NCBI GenBank assembly: GCA_004294135.1
Contig: RDZY01000009.1
Location: 78,693-142,692 of the forward strand
Length of the DNA stretch: 64,000 nt
DNA from: Sphingobacteriia bacterium
Lineage (GTDB): Bacteria > Bacteroidota > Bacteroidia > Chitinophagales > Chitinophagaceae
Direction: 5' to 3'
Part shown: in pieces, positions 37,656 through 45,113 of the stretch
Layout of the letters: each line of letters starts with the position of its first letter
How positions within the stretch are numbered: the first letter of the stretch is position 1
Notes under the pieces: generated by a model
Told to the model about the DNA's origin: nothing
What the model saw: only the letters and a program-made list of their open reading frames with translations
The model's database searches: none
Translations under genes and position numbers: made by a program

Positions 37656-39294
37656 GAAGACGGTAGACGGTAGACGGTGGGGCATTGCGCTGTTCTTTAT
37701 GATCAGTTCTTTGGGGCTATATGCCCAAACAGTTTGGGAGAATCATCGAAGTGAAATATATCCTTATCTCTATCGCATGTCGCAAAAAGGACTGATTGAT
37801 TTTCAAGATATAATTCGGCCCGTTTCTCGCCTACAAATTGCCAATGCCTTAGATTCACTTCAAGCAAAAAAAATACAACTTAGCAGTATAGAACAAAAAG
37901 AACTGGCATTTTATTTACAGGAATTCAAAGCCATTGAAGGCAGCGACGATGCAAAAATAAAGTTGATAAAAAAAGATGCCAACCAACGCTTGCGCGGTTT
38001 GTTCTTACACCATAAAGATTTTCAACTGAATGCAGATCCCTTCGGAAGTATTATGCAAGTGAGTGGAAGCGGTAAAAATTTTACGCAAGTAAGCAATGGC
38101 ATTCAGTTTTGGGGACAAGCCAAAAAATTTGCATTCCAGTTCTCCTATCGAGATTTTACAGAGACGGGTAAGGGCATTGATACTTTTCGCAAAGAAAATC
38201 CAGAAACGGGTATCATCAAACTTTTCAACCCGAGTGCTACCAATCAAAACTTTAGTGAAATCAGAACCAATATCAGCTATACTTGGAACAATGGATCCAT
38301 CAGCATCGGAAAAGATCATTTGTTATGGGGCTATGGCGAAAATGGAAGAATTGTGCTATCAGATAAAGCACCTACCGCCCCATTTGTCCGTTTTAATTAC
38401 AAGCCCTTTAAATGGCTGCAATTTAATTACGCCCATACTTGGCTCAATTCAAATATGATTGATTCAAATGCCACTTATGGCACCAATAGTGGCGGTGTAA
38501 GTGGTAATATTCGCATCCGATATATTCCGAAATATATGGCAAGCCATACTATAATTTTCAAGCCCATCAAGGGTTTGGATATTGCAGTAGGAGAATCAAT
38601 TGTGTACAGCGACGACCTTGATATTGGATTTTTTATTCCCATCAACTTCTTTAAAATTTACGATAATAACCGCAGCAATTACAGCATTAACGCGGGATCA
38701 AATGGTCAATTTTTTACTCAAATAAGCTCTAGAAATCACCTCAAAAATACCCATCTTTACGCCTCCGTAATGATTGATGAAATTAGGGTAGCGCAAATAT
38801 TCAATCGTGCAAAATCTAGGAATCAATTGGGTTATACCTTTGGCGCATCCGTAACAGATGCTTTTCTGCATTACCTAACACTGGGAGCAGAATATACCCG
38901 CATTAATCCATTTGTGTACAATAACTTATTACCCGCTCAAAACTATACCCAGTACGATTTATCACTCGGCGATTGGATGGGTAATAATGCAGATAGAATG
39001 ACTTTATTCGCAAAATATACACCCCTGCCGCGACTAAAAACTTATGCCCGTTTACAATCCATTCGCAAAGGTGGAGCTGGCACCCTTGCGCAACAATATA
39101 TTGCAGAGCCTCAGCCCGGTTTTTTATTCGACTTTCAAAAAAGCCGCACCGATCTTTTTTTACAAGCCAGTTATGAATTAATCAATAATTTTTACCTCAC
39201 TGGCAGCTATCAATTCCTAAAACAATCCCTCTCCAGTGGAATAAAAAATACCAATACCACCGTACAAGTAGGCATAAGTTATGGACTAAAATAG
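37645..39294 (+). CDS. Wzi-family capsule assembly outer-membrane protein (copy 3)
   Basis: Predicted beta-barrel involved in surface attachment or assembly of capsule. Signal-like N-terminus (ALFFMISSLGLYAQ) then YLYRMSQKGLIDFQDIIRPVSR and many amphipathic strands; motifs LSIGKDHLLWGYGENGRIVLSD-like and FEWLQF-type strands match the Wzi family. 549 residues. A strong Shine-Dalgarno-like AAGAGGAG 7 nt upstream supports ATG 37645, although residues 5-11 (KTVDGRR) are encoded by tandem GACGGTA repeats. Paralogues lie at 56709 and 58421. Confidence 0.84.
   Translation: MRIRKTVDGRRWGIALFFMISSLGLYAQTVWENHRSEIYPYLYRMSQKGLIDFQDIIRPVSRLQIANALDSLQAKKIQLSSIEQKELAFYLQEFKAIEGSDDAKIKLIKKDANQRLRGLFLHHKDFQLNADPFGSIMQVSGSGKNFTQVSNGIQFWGQAKKFAFQFSYRDFTETGKGIDTFRKENPETGIIKLFNPSATNQNFSEIRTNISYTWNNGSISIGKDHLLWGYGENGRIVLSDKAPTAPFVRFNYKPFKWLQFNYAHTWLNSNMIDSNATYGTNSGGVSGNIRIRYIPKYMASHTIIFKPIKGLDIAVGESIVYSDDLDIGFFIPINFFKIYDNNRSNYSINAGSNGQFFTQISSRNHLKNTHLYASVMIDEIRVAQIFNRAKSRNQLGYTFGASVTDAFLHYLTLGAEYTRINPFVYNNLLPAQNYTQYDLSLGDWMGNNADRMTLFAKYTPLPRLKTYARLQSIRKGGAGTLAQQYIAEPQPGFLFDFQKSRTDLFLQASYELINNFYLTGSYQFLKQSLSSGIKNTNTTVQVGISYGLK
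37656..37682 (+). repeat. Tandem GACGGTA repeat spanning a stop codon and a start region
   Basis: Three near-identical heptamers, AGACGGT AGACGGT AGACGGT, run directly after the TAG of the glycosylphosphotransferase gene and encode part of the N-terminus of the Wzi protein. This is the cleanest member of the GACGGT family in the window. Confidence 0.7.
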
Positions 39295-39324
39295 AAAATA
39301 GTTTTCCCTAAAAATTCAATCTTG

Positions 39325-39332
39325 TACCTTTG
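39325..39332 (+). promoter_or_regulatory. -7 promoter element TACCTTTG
   Basis: Perfect TAnnTTTG match 26 nt before the ATG at 39359; it probably drives the oxygenase-like gene and the following DUF707-like gene. Confidence 0.55.
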
Positions 39333-39358
39333 CCCAGTTCACCACAACCATAAAAAGC

Positions 39359-40006
39359 ATGTATTTACCCCTACCCTATAAAATAAATTACGATACAACA
39401 CGCTTCAATTTCAAAAGCATTATCACAGCCATATTAGGGCTTGGTACTGAGCCTTTAGAAAGTTTGCACAAAATGGAAACTTATGAATTAATGGTGAGGG
39501 AAAAAGACCAGTCCACCATTTGGCATAAAAAATATTACGATCAATATATGCAGGATTTTTACCCCACTTATATTGCCTTAATAGAAACCTTAAAACAAGA
39601 TCTGAATTATTCGGAATTGATTTACCAAAAAATACCCACTTTCAGGGTTCAATTGGCCAATGGAAATATAGCTGTGGGAGAATGGCATAAAGACAAAGCT
39701 TATAATCACGGAGAATCAGAAGTGAATTTTTGGCTTCCATTTGTAGATACCAACGAAAAGAATACCATCTGGATGGAGTCTAAAGAAGACAAGGGTGATT
39801 ACCAGCCTTACACCGTTAAATACGGGGAGATATTGGTTTTTAGTGGTGCTAATTTGGTTCACGGAAACAAACAAAACGACAGCGAATTATCTAGGGTTTC
39901 CATTGATTTTAGATTGGTTGATCCAGTAAAATTTATTCCCAATACAGCAGGATCCATCAACATGAATACAAAATTTGATATTGGCGGATATTTTGATAAA
40001 ATCTAA
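39359..40006 (+). CDS. Putative Fe(II)/2-oxoglutarate-dependent oxygenase (StrG/PhyH-like)
   Basis: 215 residues. The spacing of possible iron ligands, HKD in VGEWHKDKAYNHG (~120-132) and a distal His in GANLVHGNKQNDSE with Arg in SRVSIDFRL, suits a double-stranded beta-helix 2-oxoglutarate oxygenase, and the segment SEVNFWLPFVDTNEKNTIWMES reads like the core of phytanoyl-dioxygenase relatives. I recall StrG-type proteins as the closest described family, but this is from memory. Next to a DUF707-like gene and inside the polysaccharide region, hydroxylation of a glycan or lipid intermediate is a reasonable guess. Confidence 0.65.
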   Translation: MYLPLPYKINYDTTRFNFKSIITAILGLGTEPLESLHKMETYELMVREKDQSTIWHKKYYDQYMQDFYPTYIALIETLKQDLNYSELIYQKIPTFRVQLANGNIAVGEWHKDKAYNHGESEVNFWLPFVDTNEKNTIWMESKEDKGDYQPYTVKYGEILVFSGANLVHGNKQNDSELSRVSIDFRLVDPVKFIPNTAGSINMNTKFDIGGYFDKI

Positions 40007-40029
40007 TGATTTAATGCCATATTTGTTGA

Positions 40030-40881
40030 ATGTCATTAGCAACAACAACCTATCAAAATAAAAATTTAGTAGTCATTACCTGGGATGGAAAATCTAACCC
40101 CATGCGGTATATTTTGCAAGATTGTACCCCATTATTTGATATACTACTCTTCAATTACAGCGGAAAAGAAACGCTACAGATTATACCCAGTAATTGTATT
40201 TACTTGTCGGTGGCGACTGAAAATAAAGGTCAAATTTTTGAGCATATTCACCTTTTCTTAAACGCCTATCCAATAAAATACCATTATATAGGTATACTCG
40301 ACGATGATTTATTGTGCAGCATGCAGGACCTCAATAAATTATTATTTATAGCTACACTGGAAAACCTAGATGTATTTCAACCGAGTATAGCGCACGATAG
40401 TTTTTTTGATCATCGGCAATTCATTCACAAACCGGGCACGGTATTGCAATGGGTAGATTGGGTAGAAATTATGGCGCCATTTTATAAAATGGAACTCTTT
40501 AATGCAGCTTACCCTTATTTTGAATTTACCATATCGGGGCAAGGGGTTGATGTGTACCTGATGCCAGCATTGCAACGCATCATGGGGCTTCCAAAGACCG
40601 CTGTGGTTCATGCAGTAATGATTAAACATTGCAGGCCTATTAGATCGGGTAAGCGAATATATTCAAATGGAAAAAGCAATTTGGAAGAAGTAGCAACCCT
40701 ACAAGAAAAAGTAAAGGAATTGGTAGCGGCCAATGATCCAGCACTCTTTGATGTCTATTTCACAAAGCGGATCCTCAACAAAAAATATTACAATCGGGTT
40801 ACCCTATACGCTAAAGTATTGCGCATTAAAACCATGCTAAAAAATATTTACCACCAAATGGTAAATGCGAGTTATAGGTAA
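40030..40881 (+). CDS. DUF707-like putative glycosyltransferase
   Basis: 283 residues. A GT-A-like acidic motif YIGILDDDLLCSMQDL (~96-111) is followed by LDVFQPSIAHDS, VDWVEIMAPFYKMELFNAA and SGQGVDVYLMPAL, the order and wording seen in DUF707 proteins (DEDL, QP, VExMAP, GWGLD). No signal peptide; the C-terminus is basic. It lies 23 nt downstream of the oxygenase-like gene. Donor and acceptor are unknown. Confidence 0.7.
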   Translation: MSLATTTYQNKNLVVITWDGKSNPMRYILQDCTPLFDILLFNYSGKETLQIIPSNCIYLSVATENKGQIFEHIHLFLNAYPIKYHYIGILDDDLLCSMQDLNKLLFIATLENLDVFQPSIAHDSFFDHRQFIHKPGTVLQWVDWVEIMAPFYKMELFNAAYPYFEFTISGQGVDVYLMPALQRIMGLPKTAVVHAVMIKHCRPIRSGKRIYSNGKSNLEEVATLQEKVKELVAANDPALFDVYFTKRILNKKYYNRVTLYAKVLRIKTMLKNIYHQMVNASYR

Positions 40882-40916
40882 CTTTTCAAGCTTAAAATAA
40901 AAAGTAGAAAATAATT

Positions 40917-40942
40917 TGTAACCTATTACGTAACAGGTTACA
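40917..40942. promoter_or_regulatory. 26-bp near-perfect palindrome, candidate HigA operator
   Basis: TGTAACC (40917-40923) and GGTTACA (40936-40942) flank TATTACGTAACA; pairing of the whole 26 bp fails at only one position pair (40925/40934). It ends 7 nt before the higB ATG. HigA-type antitoxins autorepress by binding such palindromes. Confidence 0.72.
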
Positions 40943-40949
40943 TTTGTGT

Positions 40950-41228
40950 ATGATTGTCAGTATCCAACACAAAGGTCTCAGGCTACTTTGGACTAAGAAT
41001 GATGCATCAAAACTGCCATCAATGCAAATAAGTAAAATAAAAAATATATTGACCTTATTAAATGCCGCTGAAACTGTTATTGACATGAATTTTGGAGGTT
41101 CAAATCTACATTCACTAAAAGGCGAGTTTATGGGATATTGGTCTGTAAATGTTACTGGGAATTACCGAATTATATTTAAAATTGAAAATAGTAATGTGCA
41201 CCTTGTTGATTATTTAGATTATCATTAA
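40950..41228 (+). CDS. higB: HigB-type toxin (RelE/ParE superfamily)
   Basis: 92-residue mRNA interferase-like toxin. The motif series LHSLKGEFMGYWSVNVTGNYRIIF and HLVDYLDYH is diagnostic of HigB/plasmid maintenance killer proteins (short RelE fold, C-terminal YxDYH). The ATG at 40950 is chosen over an in-frame TTG at 40944, which is almost within the operator. The toxin gene precedes the antitoxin, the usual higBA order, with 9 nt between them. Confidence 0.92.
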   Translation: MIVSIQHKGLRLLWTKNDASKLPSMQISKIKNILTLLNAAETVIDMNFGGSNLHSLKGEFMGYWSVNVTGNYRIIFKIENSNVHLVDYLDYH

Positions 41229-41237
41229 AAAAATAGT

Positions 41238-41546
41238 ATGCTAAAACAAACAATGCCTCCAGTTCATCCAGGCGTGATTTTAAAAGAAATGTATATTGAT
41301 CCGCTGGGAATAACTATTACAGATCTGGCTGCTCATTTAGAAGTAGCTAGAAAAACCATTTCCCAATTGGTAAATGGTCATATGGGGATTAGTGCAGAAA
41401 TGTCACTTAGATTGGCTAAAGCCCTAAATACAACACCAGAATTATGGCTTAATCTACAGCGGAATTATGATCTATCAATTGCAATGAACAGCATTTCTCT
41501 TTCAAAACTCCGACCCATTAGAAGGCCTATCCAGAAAGCATCATAA
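41238..41546 (+). CDS. higA: HigA-type antitoxin (XRE HTH)
   Basis: 102 residues; neutralises HigB and represses the operon. Family signature PPVHPGVILKEMYIDPLGIT (~7-26), the helix-turn-helix ITDLAAHLEVARKTISQLVNG (~27-47), and the C-terminal block LRLAKALNTTPELWLNLQRNYDL. The gene ends 14 nt before the convergent stop of the GT-C gene, so the module sits exactly at the border between the plus-strand and minus-strand polysaccharide genes. Confidence 0.93.
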   Translation: MLKQTMPPVHPGVILKEMYIDPLGITITDLAAHLEVARKTISQLVNGHMGISAEMSLRLAKALNTTPELWLNLQRNYDLSIAMNSISLSKLRPIRRPIQKAS

Positions 41547-41560
41547 GCGGTAACTCCTTA

Positions 41561-43081
41561 TTACTTATTCCGTTCCCAAACTGTAAGCGGGGTAATATTT
41601 GCAGTTACCCCGTAATATTTTACCACTTCAGTTGTGTATTCTGGATAATCGGGGAAATATTTTTTACGGAGCTTATATTCTGGATCCCGATCTAAATAAA
41701 ACCGTTTTACTGAATCTGCTTTTACCCCATTCATTGCATTCATTAATGCTTGGTAATGCTCCACCGAAATACTCCTACCCCTATAATTCACCAAGAAAGT
41801 GAAAGTCATTTTTTGGGCTGCTGAATCACTTGCCAAATTCATCACTTTGGTATTGATCCAACTCGAATCAAAATACATATCGGAATAAAATGAGATCGTC
41901 GCTTTTTTTGCTGCCGTAAAGTAATAATCAAATGTGGGATGATGCGTAAAATAAATTTCTCTTACCCCCTGCTGTTCTAATTTTTCGACAAATAAAATTG
42001 TTTTTGCTACCGGAATATTCCACGCATTTTTTGTAGTTCGCTGGTGGGTTATTACATGATAAGTCCCCCCCATATTTCCCAATATTATCATGGCTATTCC
42101 CATAAATAATACCATTCTGAATTTTTTTCCAACTGCATGAATCATCAATAGGTTTCGAGTGGGTTCTAACAATACCAGATTCCTCAATTTACCTGCTATA
42201 CCCAATACCATAAATAATAGCGAGGCGATTAAAAAAGCAAGTAGATTTTTATTCTGCTTTATATTCATCCACTGTAAACACAATGTATAAATATATACCA
42301 ATGCCATTCCCAGAATAGAAACAATACCCAATACCGTTACCGGAAATAAGCCTTGATTAGAAAAAGTGGCGGAGAGAAATGATAAAAGATTGGCTTTAAT
42401 ATCAAAGGTTTGGGGACTATCAGGCGAATCGTTTTTTGCATGCACCGTAATAAATAAAAAAAGCTGCCAGCCATATACCAATAAAAAAAATAAAGCTGGT
42501 ACAACAATCCGTTTCCACTTCTGCTTCCAATCTGTTTTATCATTTAGATAGTACAGTATAAAATATGGGATACTGAGAAAAATACCGATATATCCCAGAA
42601 AACAAATGACACAAGAAATTCCAAAAAAATAATACCAATAATATTTTTTTTGGTACTGCGGAACCACCTGCAAAATAAGTAGTAAGGGCAAAACATAAGC
42701 ATACCAACGTATACTGGTACCCCAAAGCATTATAGCTGGATTTAACCCTATCAGTAAAAAAATTAAAATACGATTTCGCTTGCCTTCGGTATTCAATAAC
42801 AAATAAAAAAAAGCAGTTAAAAATAAAAGCGCAGAAATCATTCTAACAGCAGTCCAGCTATGCGTAAGCTGGTAAAAAAAATGATTCAGTATATAAGAAA
42901 GTGGCGGATGTACATCGGTACTTTGAATGATCCGAACAATAGCTTCCAAGCTGTTTTCGCGGATCAATCGAATATTAAAAAATTCATCATCATACCCAAA
43001 ACTGGAATGAGCAATATACAAATACAGACCTGCTATGCCCCCCATCAATATCCATTGTAGGTAAACAAAATACTGCTTCAT
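41561..43081 (-). CDS. GT-C-fold (ArnT/GT39-like) membrane glycosyltransferase
   Basis: Polytopic membrane protein of 506 residues with about 10-11 spans and, after the first, the exposed acidic motif HSSFGYDDEFFNIRLI (residues ~24-39) typical of GT-C enzymes that use polyprenyl-phosphate sugars. The C-terminal ~150 residues form an extracytoplasmic domain (KTILFVEKLEQQGVREIYFTH onward). Start MKQYFVYLQW at 43081 avoids overlap with the DprE gene that a start at 43120 would cause. Last gene of the capsule operon, directly after the polyprenyl-arabinose genes, so polyprenyl-P-arabinofuranose is its likely donor (inference). Confidence 0.8.
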   Translation of the reverse strand: MKQYFVYLQWILMGGIAGLYLYIAHSSFGYDDEFFNIRLIRENSLEAIVRIIQSTDVHPPLSYILNHFFYQLTHSWTAVRMISALLFLTAFFYLLLNTEGKRNRILIFLLIGLNPAIMLWGTSIRWYAYVLPLLLILQVVPQYQKKYYWYYFFGISCVICFLGYIGIFLSIPYFILYYLNDKTDWKQKWKRIVVPALFFLLVYGWQLFLFITVHAKNDSPDSPQTFDIKANLLSFLSATFSNQGLFPVTVLGIVSILGMALVYIYTLCLQWMNIKQNKNLLAFLIASLLFMVLGIAGKLRNLVLLEPTRNLLMIHAVGKKFRMVLFMGIAMIILGNMGGTYHVITHQRTTKNAWNIPVAKTILFVEKLEQQGVREIYFTHHPTFDYYFTAAKKATISFYSDMYFDSSWINTKVMNLASDSAAQKMTFTFLVNYRGRSISVEHYQALMNAMNGVKADSVKRFYLDRDPEYKLRKKYFPDYPEYTTEVVKYYGVTANITPLTVWERNK

Positions 43082-43106
43082 GAATGAGATTAGCCTTTGC
43101 AATAGA

Positions 43107-45113
43107 TTATAGTTTAGCAATCATAAATTCGGGTAAAATCTTGACTAGATTCCCAATTATTTTCCAATAAAAATTCGGATACAATTCAAAGCTCTGGTGA
43201 TTGCCCAGTAATTTTTTAGCAATAGTAGCTGGGGCCACCGCATTGCTCGGTTGTGCTAAGTGAGCAGTCATTTTAGTTGTTACAAAGCCAGGCGTAACGG
43301 CCTGCACCAGAATGCCTTTGCTTTTTAATTCTTGCCGCAACCCAAATAGATAAGCATGAAAACCTGCTTTGGAAGATCCGTATATAAAATTAGATTTCCT
43401 GCCACGAAGTGCAGCAATAGAAGATAGTCCAATTATTTTTTTCAGCCTACCATCGTTGCTTTTCACCAATTCGTTGATGATGGAAACAGCACCCATATAA
43501 TTCACCATATTAGCTTCGAGTAATATTTGTGGATTCTGGAATACCTGTTCATTACCTACCAATAAACCAGCAGCGTATAAAATAGTATGGGGCTGATATG
43601 GCAGCGATGCTACCAAAAGAGGATGCGAAACAATATCAGCCGCATCAAAAGCATGAATACTTGCGTTTGCTTCCAAACCCTGTTCGGATACCCATATTTT
43701 AAGTGCCTCGGTATTCTTAGATGCCAATATAAAAAAAGCATTGGGATAAGCTTTTACCCACTCCAAAAGAATGGCTTTGGCAATATCACTGTTGGCGCCT
43801 AGTATTAAAAATACTTGGGAATAAGCTGTATGCAGTCGCTCCATTTGATAAGATATAAATTTATTGTTTTCAGCCAATTGATTGGGATACTGTGTAAGGT
43901 AATGCTGCATGCTCAAACGCGCATCTTTGGTCAAGTAAATCCTCCCATTTAACGAGGTCACTATCTCGTCTAACTGGTCTAGTATAGTCCAAATTTTGGA
44001 ATCGATTTTTATATCCAAAGCCAAGGTATACCCTTCCATAGGAAAATGAAGGTATCGGCTGTTGTGCGACTTGCCAAATAGCTTTAAAACGGCCAAAAAA
44101 GATCCCAATCGGTGTGTAGAAAGTAGGGTTAATATTTTTTTTAATCCATTATAAGCGTCTACTTTAGGAATTACAAGCTGGTATTGTAGAAACCCTTTTT
44201 TTGAATAAATTTTATTCCAATTATTTATTTTATCGAGTGGATAAAAATAATCATCGTAATGAATTATTTTATGTTGTGCATTGGAAGATGGCTTGTGGTA
44301 ATAGATCCAATTAAAGCATTTTACAAAAAAATGATTCAATACCCATCCAGGAAAAAAGAAGGGAATATTCAACAAGGGCTTACCGTGCAGCACCAGAGAT
44401 TTCTGCTTTACTTCATCAGCAGCAGCGTGCTCACCCAGTAAAAGTACGGATCTACCTATCTGTTCACCCTTGGCCAAACAATCAATCCATGCCACAGAAT
44501 AAGTAGCACCAGCATTGGCTTCAAAGTATGCAAAAATTTCTTGCAGATTGCGAGCTCTGCAAGCGGTTTGTTTAATAAAGGCAGTCGCTATTTTTTTCAG
44601 CACAATGGTCAGTTCAACAATAATACCAGTGGCACCCATGCCGCCAGCGGTCTGCGCAAATAAATCATCAGCAGCCGATAGCACCTGTATTTCACCAAAT
44701 GCATCAATCAGTTTAATACATTGCGTATGATCACTAAAAACACCATCAATATGGTGGTTCTTACCATGTATATCCGAAGCAAAAGCACCACCAATGGTAA
44801 TGAATTTGGTGCCAGGAGATACGGGTAAAAAAAAACCTTTTGGAACAATTGTTTCAAGTATTTCAGAGAGTAATACGCCCGCTTGGCAAGTAATAATACC
44901 CGCTACTTCATCAAAAAAAATAATTTTATTCAATGCAAGTGTAGAAACCACGTTTTTACTGAGGGAAGCATCGCCATAACACCTGCCATTGCCACGGGCA
45001 ATCAACTGCGGGTATTGTGCAATAGCCCGAATGATTTCATCGTATGAATTGGGTGCAATAAAGTTGCAAGTCCTGCTGGGATACAAGCCCCAGTTACTCA
45101 ATTCCAACTTCAT
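43107..45113 (-). CDS. DprE1-DprE2 fusion: polyprenyl-phosphoribose 2'-epimerase (oxidase + reductase)
   Basis: Single 668-residue protein containing both halves of the two-step epimerisation of polyprenyl-phosphoryl-ribose to -arabinose. N-terminal FAD oxidase (1-~432): GNGRCYGDAS (41-50), GGAFASDIHGKNHH (108-121), AGGMGATGIIVELTI (157-170) and GRIYLTKDAR with Lys396 at the place of the essential DprE1 Lys418. C-terminal SDR reductase (~433-668): FLILGANSDIAKA (435-447), SSIAALRGRKSNF (564-576), YGSSKAG (Tyr578, Lys582), TPGFVTTKMTAH, very close in wording to mycobacterial DprE2. In mycobacteria these are separate proteins. Its ATG overlaps the upstream UbiA gene stop by 4 nt. Confidence 0.9.
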   Translation of the reverse strand: MKLELSNWGLYPSRTCNFIAPNSYDEIIRAIAQYPQLIARGNGRCYGDASLSKNVVSTLALNKIIFFDEVAGIITCQAGVLLSEILETIVPKGFFLPVSPGTKFITIGGAFASDIHGKNHHIDGVFSDHTQCIKLIDAFGEIQVLSAADDLFAQTAGGMGATGIIVELTIVLKKIATAFIKQTACRARNLQEIFAYFEANAGATYSVAWIDCLAKGEQIGRSVLLLGEHAAADEVKQKSLVLHGKPLLNIPFFFPGWVLNHFFVKCFNWIYYHKPSSNAQHKIIHYDDYFYPLDKINNWNKIYSKKGFLQYQLVIPKVDAYNGLKKILTLLSTHRLGSFLAVLKLFGKSHNSRYLHFPMEGYTLALDIKIDSKIWTILDQLDEIVTSLNGRIYLTKDARLSMQHYLTQYPNQLAENNKFISYQMERLHTAYSQVFLILGANSDIAKAILLEWVKAYPNAFFILASKNTEALKIWVSEQGLEANASIHAFDAADIVSHPLLVASLPYQPHTILYAAGLLVGNEQVFQNPQILLEANMVNYMGAVSIINELVKSNDGRLKKIIGLSSIAALRGRKSNFIYGSSKAGFHAYLFGLRQELKSKGILVQAVTPGFVTTKMTAHLAQPSNAVAPATIAKKLLGNHQSFELYPNFYWKIIGNLVKILPEFMIAKL

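Noticed and set aside
43082..43120. 13-codon extension of the GT-C transferase
   Set aside because: It would overlap the DprE fusion gene by 14 nt and adds polar residues before the first membrane span; ATG 43081 fits better.
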